5,230 nt of DNA, taken from NCBI GenBank assembly GCA_964392915.1, contig CAYMRS010000080.1:1-5230 (forward strand), read 5' to 3'. The position numbers and the translations under genes were made by a program. Positions 1 to 5,227 of the stretch are shown here, one piece after another. The DNA is from JAAYUK01 sp964392915. GTDB lineage: Bacteria; Nitrospirota; Thermodesulfovibrionia; Thermodesulfovibrionales; Dissulfurispiraceae. Numbering within the stretch: the first letter of the stretch is position 1; each line of letters begins with the position of its first letter. Under the pieces are notes generated by a model. The model saw only the letters and a program-made list of their open reading frames with translations, did not search any database and was not told the DNA's origin.

Positions 1-181
1 GGGCAACCCGGATCTTCCGGCTCCCGTACTCCGGGGTGTCCATATATATCTGGTCGATTGCGTGCTTGATCTGTAAATCCTGCTCGCTCATCGGCTTGCG
101 CTGGTAATACACGCTGCTTCGCGATAACCCCAATAGCTTGCTCTGTTTCGTTGCCGGCAGTGCGTGCTGCCGATCTATCAT
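1..181 (-). CDS. IS3-family transposase OrfB, N-terminal 60 residues (partial)
   Basis: This is the catalytic subunit of an IS3-family transposase, which in full would be a DDE integrase-type recombinase of roughly 270-290 residues. Only the first 60 codons are present, because the gene leaves the window at base 1. The translation begins MIDRQHALPATKQ. It continues through a segment with LLGLSRSSVYY, then DLQIKHAIDQ, and ends with TPEYGSRKIRVA, which is the typical N-terminal helix-turn-helix region (HTH_21) preceding the DDE domain. The catalytic residues lie beyond the window, so activity cannot be judged. The ATG at 181-179 overlaps the orfA stop codon as ATGA. In intact IS3 elements OrfB is usually made as an OrfAB fusion by -1 frameshifting; I see no obvious A-rich slippery site at this junction. 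Confidence 0.85.
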   Translation of the reverse strand, partial: MIDRQHALPATKQSKLLGLSRSSVYYQRKPMSEQDLQIKHAIDQIYMDTPEYGSRKIRVA

Positions 182-369
182 TTCCTGGCGCTCGGGCTGA
201 AGATTTCCCCTGCACGCTCGATGAGCTCTTTCTTCCTCTGGCCGATCACATTGGGATGCACCTGAAACCGCGCTGCCAGTTCACTGATCGTCTGCTCTCC
301 CTTAACTGCTTCTAATGCTACCTTGCCCTTGAATGCTGACCCGTGATTCCGTCTCGTCTTCTTTGCCAT
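178..369 (-). pseudogene. IS3-family transposase OrfA, shortened and probably defective
   Basis: OrfA is the DNA-binding subunit of IS3-family transposases. The 63-residue product starts MAKKTRRNHGSAFKGK and carries the family's helix-turn-helix across about residues 10-50 (LAARFQVHPN). A Shine-Dalgarno GAGGAG at 378-383 lies 8 bases before the ATG. Two things look abnormal. Family members usually have about 90-110 residues, with a leucine-zipper-like C-terminal part for multimerisation. Here the frame ends just after GEIFSPSARK, directly on the orfB start, as if about 100 bp had been lost. Residue 45 is Arg (AGG), in a position where OrfA proteins normally have Trp (TGG) in a WKK or WRK motif. 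I infer a degraded copy; a naturally short OrfA variant is the alternative. Confidence 0.7.
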
Positions 370-455
370 GTTCGCTGCTCCTCTCTATCCCTTGTAGTTT
401 AGAGCAGCTTCCCTCCACTTTACACCCTGTCCGATTTTGCCAGGCCAGATCTTGT

Positions 456-905
456 CTACTTTACTTCTATCCGCACCTCTTTCGGCTTTGCATCCTCCTT
501 TTTCGGCAGCACAACCTCAAGCACACCATTTCGGAAGGAGGCTTCAACCTTGTCAGCATCAATCTCAAACGGCATTTGCACGGTGCGCGAAAAGCTTCCA
601 TACGTTCGCTCGGCAATGAAGTAGTCTTCCTGTTTGATCAATTCGTCCTTCTTCAGTTCGCCTTTCATGGCAATCGAGTCTTTGGTGATGGTGAGATCAA
701 TATCCTCTTTTACAACACCGGGAAGCTCCGCCCGGAGCACAAGATCGTTGCCGCGGTCGAATAGTTCGACACCAGGAATTATGACTCCTCCTTCCGGCTT
801 GGACCAGCGCGGCCGCCGGCCGGCGAAGAATTCCTCAAATAAGCGGTCCATATCGCGCCTCATTTCCTCAAGTTCTTTCAATGGGCTCCATTTTGCCAGT
901 GACAT
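456..905 (-). CDS. hsp20: small heat-shock protein, Hsp20/alpha-crystallin family
   Basis: This is an ATP-independent cytoplasmic holdase that binds partly unfolded proteins and hands them to DnaK and ClpB for refolding. The product has 149 residues, a normal length for bacterial class A members. Residues 1-40 are the variable amphipathic N-terminal arm, containing LKELEEMRRDMDRLFEEFF. The alpha-crystallin domain spans about 43-136, with ELPGV at 60-64, the YGSFSR segment near 102-107 and the signature A-x-x-x-N-G-V-L at 122-129. The tail has the VRIEV motif at 144-148, a form of the IxI/V anchor used for oligomer assembly, so the C-terminus is intact. The start is set by an excellent Shine-Dalgarno, GGAGGTGAT, at 908-916. 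The gene is the last of the heat-shock operon, 70 bp after clpB, and an IS element begins within about 10 bp of its stop. Confidence 0.95.
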   Translation of the reverse strand: MSLAKWSPLKELEEMRRDMDRLFEEFFAGRRPRWSKPEGGVIIPGVELFDRGNDLVLRAELPGVVKEDIDLTITKDSIAMKGELKKDELIKQEDYFIAERTYGSFSRTVQMPFEIDADKVEASFRNGVLEVVLPKKEDAKPKEVRIEVK

Positions 906-908
906 ACA

Positions 909-932
909 TCACCTCCGGAGAAACAAAAGTAA
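909..932 (-). promoter_or_regulatory. hsp20 ribosome binding site in a possible fourU-like hairpin
   Basis: On the transcript, UUACUUUU (932-925) can pair without a break with GGAGGUGA (916-909) around the 8-base loop GUUUCUCC. The eight pairs include four G-U wobbles and cover the whole Shine-Dalgarno; the AUG at 905-903 follows directly. Four consecutive U residues facing the ribosome binding site is the layout of fourU RNA thermometers, known from the Salmonella small heat-shock gene agsA. The Shine-Dalgarno itself is certain. The thermometer is inference, and U-rich leaders pair with GGAGG easily by chance. Confidence 0.4.
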
Positions 933-975
933 AAAATCAAAAAACAGAACGCAGGAAATCAAGGAATTCCCACTC

Positions 976-3615
976 TTACACAACTTCGGCATTTGCCGCG
1001 GAATCGAACGCAATCTCCCCGGCCCGATAGTCTACCGCGACAATATCTCCCTCTCGGATCGTGCCGTCAAGCAGCTTCATGGCGAGCGGGTTCAGAATCT
1101 CTTTCTGAATTGCCCGCTTGAGCGGACGCGCTCCAAAGACCGGATCATACCCGACTTCAGCGATATGTGCCTTCGCGGCATCGGTGAGTACGATGTCCAT
1201 CTTCTTGTCCTGCAGATATTTTTTCATGCGGCCGACCTGAATGGCAACAATGTCCTTCAGCATCTCGCACGTGAGCGGATTGAAGACAATAATTTCGTCC
1301 ACACGGTTCAGGAACTCAGGGCGGAAAAATCCTTTCAAATCGCTCATGATTTTCGCCTTGATATCTTTGCTGTCTTCCCCGCTCCAATGCTCATTGCAGC
1401 GCTTCTTTTTTTCGAGCATCTCAACGAGATGCACGCTGCCGATATTCGAGGTCATGATGACGACCGTATTGCGAAAATCGACGGTACGACCATGCCCATC
1501 CGTAAGCCTGCCGTCATCGAGCAGTTGCAGCAGGATGTTAAAAACCTCGGGATGCGCTTTTTCAACCTCATCAAAAAGGATTACCGCATAGGGGCGCCGC
1601 CTGACCGCCTCGGTTAGCTGGCCTCCTTCCTCATACCCGACATAGCCAGGAGGCGCTCCGACGAGACGCGACACGGTATGCCGCTCCTGGTATTCGGACA
1701 TGTCAATGCGGACCATGGCCGTTTCAGCGTCGAACATGAACTCCGCGAGCGCTTTTGCAAGCTCTGTTTTTCCGACACCGGTCGGGCCGAGGAATATGAA
1801 TGAACCGATGGGACGGTTCGGATCCTGAAGCCCCGCCCTGCCGCGACGAACAGCATTCGCAACGGCAACGATAGCTTCATCCTGCCCGATAACCCGCATA
1901 TGGAGTCGCTCTTCCATCTTGAGGAGCTTCTGCACTTCTCCCTCAAGCATGCGAGAAACCGGGACCCCGCTCCATTTTGATACAACCTGTGCGATGTCTT
2001 CCTCATCGACCTCTTCGCGCAGCATCTTTCGCTTTCCCTGTGTATCTTTCAGCGCCATGTTTTCTGCTTCAAGCTGCTTCTGCAAGGCAAGGAGCTTACC
2101 ATATTTCAGCTCGGCGGCTTTCGTCAGATCTCCCTCCCTCTCAGCACGGTCCGCCTCGATTTTTGTTGATTCAATCTGTTCCTTGATGGTACGCATGCGC
2201 TGGATAACATCTTTTTCTCCCATCCACTGCGCCTTGAGACCATCGCGTTTCGCCTGCAACTCGGCATGCTCTTTGGCGATCTTTTCGAGCTTTTCGCGGG
2301 CGTCAACCGAGTCATCTTTCACAAGCGCCTGTTTTTCAATTTCGAACTGGCGAAGCCTGCGCTCTATTTCATCCAGCTCGACCGGCATGCTGTCAATTTC
2401 CATACGGATGCGCGCAGCCGCCTCATCAATGAGATCGATAGCTTTGTCCGGCAGGAAGCGGTCGGTAATGTACCGATTCGAAAGCACGGTTGCTGCAATC
2501 AGCGCTGAGTCCTTGATTTTCACGCCATGATGCACTTCATACCGCTCTTTCAGGCCGCGGAGAATCGATATCGTGTCCTCAATCGACGGTTCCTTGACGG
2601 CCACCGGCTGGAAGCGGCGCTCCAGCGCGGGGTCTTTTTCGATATATTTACGATATTCATTCACCGTGGTCGCGCCAATGCAGCGCAGTTCTCCGCGGGC
2701 AAGCGCAGGCTTCAGCATGTTGGATGCGTCTATTGCTCCTTCTGCCGCGCCGGCACCGACCAGTGTATGCATCTCATCAATGAAGGTGATGACTCTGCCT
2801 TCAGACTGCTCTATCTCCTTGAGCACCGCTTTCAGCCTTTCCTCAAACTCACCGCGGTATTTAGCCCCGGCAAGCATGCTGCCGATGTCGATGGACACCA
2901 GACGCTTGTCGCGAAGCGTCTCTGGGACATCACCCGCGACAATGCGAAGCGCCAGTCCCTCGACAATTGCGGTTTTGCCGACACCCGGGTCGCCGATGAG
3001 TACGGGATTGTTCTTGGTTCTCCTTGAGAGAACCTGAACGACGCGGCGGATCTCTTCATCACGGCCAATGACCGGATCGAGCTTCCCACGCTTTGCAAGA
3101 TCGATCAGGTCCTTCCCGTACTTGGCGAGTGCCTGGTACTTTTCTTCCGGGTTTGGATCGGTGACACGTTGGGCACCGCGAATCTCTTTCATTGCGTTCA
3201 GGACGGTTTCGCGGGTTGCGCCATACCGTTGCAGCAACTGCGTTGCCGGACCGCTGTCGGAAAACAGTGCGAGCAGCAGATGCTCGGTGCTGATATATTC
3301 ATCACCGAAATTTGTCGTCTCTTCGAAGGCTTTTTCGAGCGTGCCGCGCAGTCGCGCAGACATATACAGCTGCCCCATCGGCGTCGCGCCCGAGATCTTC
3401 GGAAACTTCTCCAGTTCGGTTTCAAGATCACGCAGTAATCCGGAAATATCAACCCCTGTCCGCTTCAGTATCTGTCGGGGTGTGCCCTCATCGTCCTGCA
3501 GCAGCGCAACCAGCAGATGCTCGACATTCAGTTCCTGATTCCCCTTGCGCTGGGAAAGCGACTGAGCTTCCTGTATAGCCTCCTGGCTTTTTACCGTCAA
3601 TCTGTCCATTCTCAT
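976..3615 (-). CDS. clpB: ClpB protein disaggregase (Hsp100 AAA+ ATPase)
   Basis: ClpB is a cytoplasmic hexameric ATPase that threads aggregated proteins through its pore in cooperation with DnaK, DnaJ and GrpE. The 879 residues contain every expected part: the N-terminal Clp_N double repeat (about 1-148), and NBD1 with Walker A GDPGVGKT (208-215), pore-loop Tyr253 (AKYRG), Walker B ending D280-E281 and arginines 333-334. The coiled-coil middle domain (about 410-535) distinguishes ClpB from ClpA. NBD2 has Walker A GPTGVGKT (610-617), pore loop GYVG (657-660), Walker B ending D682-E683, and sensor-2 GAR (828-830). The protein is slightly longer than E. coli ClpB (857), partly from a Lys/Glu-rich stretch near 735-755. 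The start MRMDRLT matches the family N-terminus and follows TAAGGGGG (3627-3620); a second Met at 3609 is also possible. No internal start for a short form is obvious, since the equivalent Val codon is GTC. Confidence 0.98.
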   Translation of the reverse strand: MRMDRLTVKSQEAIQEAQSLSQRKGNQELNVEHLLVALLQDDEGTPRQILKRTGVDISGLLRDLETELEKFPKISGATPMGQLYMSARLRGTLEKAFEETTNFGDEYISTEHLLLALFSDSGPATQLLQRYGATRETVLNAMKEIRGAQRVTDPNPEEKYQALAKYGKDLIDLAKRGKLDPVIGRDEEIRRVVQVLSRRTKNNPVLIGDPGVGKTAIVEGLALRIVAGDVPETLRDKRLVSIDIGSMLAGAKYRGEFEERLKAVLKEIEQSEGRVITFIDEMHTLVGAGAAEGAIDASNMLKPALARGELRCIGATTVNEYRKYIEKDPALERRFQPVAVKEPSIEDTISILRGLKERYEVHHGVKIKDSALIAATVLSNRYITDRFLPDKAIDLIDEAAARIRMEIDSMPVELDEIERRLRQFEIEKQALVKDDSVDAREKLEKIAKEHAELQAKRDGLKAQWMGEKDVIQRMRTIKEQIESTKIEADRAEREGDLTKAAELKYGKLLALQKQLEAENMALKDTQGKRKMLREEVDEEDIAQVVSKWSGVPVSRMLEGEVQKLLKMEERLHMRVIGQDEAIVAVANAVRRGRAGLQDPNRPIGSFIFLGPTGVGKTELAKALAEFMFDAETAMVRIDMSEYQERHTVSRLVGAPPGYVGYEEGGQLTEAVRRRPYAVILFDEVEKAHPEVFNILLQLLDDGRLTDGHGRTVDFRNTVVIMTSNIGSVHLVEMLEKKKRCNEHWSGEDSKDIKAKIMSDLKGFFRPEFLNRVDEIIVFNPLTCEMLKDIVAIQVGRMKKYLQDKKMDIVLTDAAKAHIAEVGYDPVFGARPLKRAIQKEILNPLAMKLLDGTIREGDIVAVDYRAGEIAFDSAANAEVV

Positions 3616-3619
3616 AAAA

Positions 3620-3649
3620 CCCCCTTAACTCAAAGCCCAAATAAGGAAG
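3620..3649 (-). promoter_or_regulatory. clpB ribosome binding site in a possible 8-bp hairpin
   Basis: In the 40-base gap between hspR and clpB, transcript bases CUUCCUUA (3649-3642) can pair with UAAGGGGG (3627-3620) across a 14-base loop. There are six Watson-Crick pairs and two G-U pairs. The right arm is the entire clpB Shine-Dalgarno, and the AUG begins 5 bases downstream at 3615. The element could limit clpB translation until it melts or is opened by ribosomes finishing hspR, which ends at 3656 just before the left arm. The complementarity is seen directly; a regulatory role is inference. Confidence 0.4.
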
Positions 3650-3655
3650 AAAAAT

Positions 3656-4009
3656 CTATTTTTCTTCAAATATTTTTTCGAGCCGTTGTTCAAACCCCGT
3701 GCGCACATCATCGTCAAGATAGCGCAGCATGTCGCTCATATGCTCCTGCATTTCCGCAAGCTGCCTCCTCATCCGCAGAATAATGTCAACGCCTGCCTTG
3801 TTGACCCCGAGATCCTTGGTAAGCCTGATGACCAGATTCAGCCGGTCGAGGTCCTCGTCAGAGTATAAGCGCTGGCGGTTGACGCGATGCGGGCAGATGA
3901 AGCCTTCGCGCTCATACATGCGGAGCGTCTGCGGATGCACTTCAAGCATCCGTGAGACAACGCTAATCATATATAAAGGACTCTGCCGGTCCTGTCGTTT
4001 ATGAGCCAT
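3656..4009 (-). CDS. hspR: HspR, MerR-family heat-shock repressor
   Basis: HspR is a dimeric transcriptional repressor that binds HAIR inverted repeats in chaperone promoters; in Streptomyces, DnaK acts as its co-repressor. The 117-residue product has a short charged N-terminus, then PLYMISVVSRMLEVHPQTLR (11-30), whose HPQTLR recognition helix and following Y-E-R-E-G-F are typical of HspR. The wing holds R45, R47 and LYS (48-50). The second half of the MerR domain (DLDRLNLVIRLTKDLGVNKAGVD region, 53-75) is followed by a predicted coiled coil from about 77 to 115 for dimerisation. No metal- or drug-binding C-terminal domain is present, as expected for HspR. It overlaps the dnaJ stop by one base (TAATG), so the two are probably translationally coupled. 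A matching operator lies upstream of dnaJ (5111-5149), implying autoregulation of the operon. Confidence 0.93.
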   Translation of the reverse strand: MAHKRQDRQSPLYMISVVSRMLEVHPQTLRMYEREGFICPHRVNRQRLYSDEDLDRLNLVIRLTKDLGVNKAGVDIILRMRRQLAEMQEHMSDMLRYLDDDVRTGFEQRLEKIFEEK

Positions 4010-5088
4010 TATGCACCTCCCAGATGCTTGCGCGGATTGTCACTGTATAATTCCTCGATGGTCTTAATCGCCTCCCGCGCCCTGTCAGGAATGTTTTTCG
4101 GCACAGCGATTTTAATTTCGACAAACTGATTTCCGCGCTCTTTTGTCTTTGGATTTATGAATCCTTTTCCGCTCAGCTTGAACCGCTGCCCTCCCTGCGT
4201 GCCCGCTGGAAGCTTCATGGCGGCAACTCCGTCAATGGTCGGCACCTCCATGGTTGTACCAAGTGCGGCCTCGCCAAAGGTGACCGGAACCTTCACCGTC
4301 AGGTCATCTCCCTTGCGCTTAAAATACGGGTGGGGACGAACAGTGATTTTGAGAAGCAAATCCCCTGCATGTGCCCCGCCGGCACCAGCATTTCCTTTGC
4401 CTTTCAGCCTTACCACCGAGCCGGTATCAACACCCGCTGGGATTTTTGCCTTGACCGTGTCGCTCTTGCGAACAGCTCCCTGTCCGCCGCATTGTTTGCA
4501 GGCGGATTTTATTTTCTTGCCGGCCCCTCCACACTGACGGCACGCCTGCGCCATATTGAAAGCACCCCGTGATGCCTGCGTCCGCCCGCTGCCCTTGCAG
4601 GCGGAACATGTTTCAACCGACTCTGCTCCGCTGCCGCCGCAACTTTCGCATTCAGCTGTGTGATTAATCGTCAGTTCCCGGGTTGCTCCCGAAAAAGCGT
4701 CCTCCAGCGAGAGTTCCACCTGCATCATCAAATCATCGCCGCGCCCATAGTGCTGAGGCCGACCCGCGCCTCTGCCGCCCAACAGATCGCCGAACAGATC
4801 GTTGAAGTCGAACCCGCCTGCTCCGCCGCCATAATTAAAGCCCTGAAAGCCGTCGAACCCCTCAAATTTGAACGAAGCGCCACCCTCATCGTACTCCTTG
4901 CGTTTCTTCTCATCCCCGAGCACCGCGTATGCCTCGTTCGCTTCTTTGAACTTTTCTTCCGCGGCCTTATTCCCCGGGTTCAGATCCGGGTGATGCTTGC
5001 GGGCAAGCTTGCGAAAGGCTTTCTTGATGTCGTCCTGCGAGGCATCTTTTCCTACGCCGAGAATATGGTAATAATCTTTTGGTGACAT
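4009..5088 (-). CDS. dnaJ: DnaJ (Hsp40) co-chaperone, type I
   Basis: DnaJ binds unfolded substrates, delivers them to DnaK and stimulates DnaK's ATPase. The 359-residue product has the J domain at about 4-66 with the essential HPD at 33-35, and a Gly/Phe-rich linker at about 70-106. The zinc-binding region has all four CxxCxGxG motifs (147-154, 161-168, 183-190, 197-204), which marks it as true DnaJ and not a CbpA-like protein. The two C-terminal substrate-binding domains run from about 205 to 335. The length is slightly below E. coli DnaJ (376). I place the start at 5088 (MSPKDYYHIL) because AGAGAGGT lies 8 bases upstream and the J domain begins at once. An upstream in-frame TTG at 5139 is part of the promoter -35 hexamer and is not a plausible start. 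It is the first gene of the operon and overlaps hspR by one base. Confidence 0.97.
   Translation of the reverse strand: MSPKDYYHILGVGKDASQDDIKKAFRKLARKHHPDLNPGNKAAEEKFKEANEAYAVLGDEKKRKEYDEGGASFKFEGFDGFQGFNYGGGAGGFDFNDLFGDLLGGRGAGRPQHYGRGDDLMMQVELSLEDAFSGATRELTINHTAECESCGGSGAESVETCSACKGSGRTQASRGAFNMAQACRQCGGAGKKIKSACKQCGGQGAVRKSDTVKAKIPAGVDTGSVVRLKGKGNAGAGGAHAGDLLLKITVRPHPYFKRKGDDLTVKVPVTFGEAALGTTMEVPTIDGVAAMKLPAGTQGGQRFKLSGKGFINPKTKERGNQFVEIKIAVPKNIPDRAREAIKTIEELYSDNPRKHLGGA
4013..4027 (-). promoter_or_regulatory. hspR ribosome binding site inside the dnaJ 3' end
   Basis: GGAGGT (4020-4015) lies 5 bases before the hspR ATG at 4009, and the same bases encode the last Gly-Gly of DnaJ. The site falls in a possible 5-bp hairpin, GCAUC (4027-4023) with GGUGC (4017-4013) around a 5-base loop. 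Ribosomes completing dnaJ would open it, which would tie repressor synthesis to DnaJ synthesis. The Shine-Dalgarno is clear, but the role of the hairpin is inference. Confidence 0.5.
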
Positions 5089-5095
5089 GTCATCT

Positions 5096-5103
5096 ACCTC
5101 TCT
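5096..5103 (-). promoter_or_regulatory. dnaJ ribosome binding site
   Basis: AGAGAGGT sits 7-8 bases before the ATG at 5088 and decides that start. With transcription expected to begin near 5103-5105, the leader would be only about 15-17 bases, leaving no room for a structured element of the kind possible at clpB and hsp20. Confidence 0.75.
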
Positions 5104-5110
5104 ATTTTTT

Positions 5111-5139
5111 ATCATAATACATGAGCCAATGCATGTCAA
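5111..5139 (-). promoter_or_regulatory. sigma-70 type promoter of the dnaJ-hspR-clpB-hsp20 operon
   Basis: On the minus strand a perfect -35 hexamer TTGACA (5139-5134) is separated by exactly 17 bp from the -10 hexamer TATGAT (5116-5111), one base from the TATAAT consensus. A run of six A residues follows, and the dnaJ Shine-Dalgarno comes right after. Such a near-consensus promoter ahead of chaperone genes fits a housekeeping promoter held down by a repressor, not one dependent on a heat-shock sigma factor; I see no sigma-32 type sequence. Confidence 0.85.
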
Positions 5140-5149
5140 GCATTATGAT
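5111..5149. promoter_or_regulatory. HAIR-like HspR operator covering the promoter
   Basis: The core on the minus strand (5140-5120) is CTTGACA, 7 bp, GCTCATG. The HspR-associated inverted repeat known from Streptomyces is CTTGAGT, 7 bp, ACTCAAG. The core agrees at 10 of 14 arm positions with the same 7-bp spacing. It is framed by a perfect outer inverted repeat, ATCATAAT (5149-5142) and ATTATGAT (5118-5111), with the same centre of symmetry. The -35 hexamer lies in the left arm of the core and the -10 in the outer arm, so a bound repressor would block RNA polymerase. The operator assignment is inference, supported by hspR lying in the operon. Confidence 0.7.
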
Positions 5150-5173
5150 TTGAAATATGAAGCACAGGTTTTC

Positions 5174-5227
5174 GATGGGGTTCGAATTCAGAATTCAGGA
5201 GACGACGCGCGGGAGGCGGAGACGATG
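5174..5227. repeat. short direct repeats upstream of the operon promoter
   Basis: The heptamer GAATTCA occurs twice in tandem (5174-5180 and 5181-5187). Immediately after it, GGAGACGA occurs at 5188-5195 and again at 5218-5225, 30 bp apart, with a GC-rich stretch between. The block is compositionally unlike the AT-rich promoter next to it and may be the edge of a dispersed intergenic repeat. No gene can be called here. Confidence 0.45.

Larger units (their letters stand above)
1..447 (-). mobile_element. IS3-family insertion sequence, one end, runs off the left edge
   Basis: The two-gene layout (a small helix-turn-helix orfA followed by an overlapping orfB in another frame) and the protein sequences identify an IS3-family element in the same orientation as the chaperone operon. 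The outer end is uncertain. On the minus strand a plausible terminal sequence begins TGGCCTGG at 447 and has GGACA about 20 bases further in, resembling the TG...GGACA layout of known IS3-family ends. The other end and the target duplication are outside the window, so the boundary cannot be proven. Positions 370-447 are the non-coding tip of the element, including the orfA ribosome binding site. Confidence 0.75.

Noticed and set aside
906..975. Separate promoter or terminator between clpB and hsp20
   Set aside because: T-rich tracts are present, but no stable hairpin precedes them, and the best -35/-10 pair (TTGATT, 17 bp, TGATTT) is poor. GGAATTCC at 963-970 is a simple palindrome without a loop.
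634..1617. 327-codon open frame on the plus strand opposite hsp20 and clpB
   Set aside because: It lies antisense to two clearly conserved genes and crosses their boundary. Its translation shows no recognisable domain and it has no convincing ribosome binding site.
1919..2530. 203-codon plus-strand frame rich in Ser, Arg and Phe
   Set aside because: It is antisense to the ClpB middle domain. The serine-rich composition is what the reverse complement of a Lys/Glu/Arg-rich coiled coil produces.
3163..3190. Internal start for a short ClpB lacking the N domain
   Set aside because: E. coli uses an internal GTG near codon 149. The corresponding Val151 here is GTC, and the nearby Met142 has no Shine-Dalgarno.
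3628..3634. TTTGAGT on the minus strand before clpB as a second HspR site
   Set aside because: Only a half-site is present. No ACTCAAG-like partner occurs at the 7-bp spacing, so an operator is not supported.
4660..5085. 141-codon plus-strand frame opposite the dnaJ 5' end
   Set aside because: It is fully inside dnaJ on the other strand, with no supporting signals; it is a shadow of the J-domain coding sequence.
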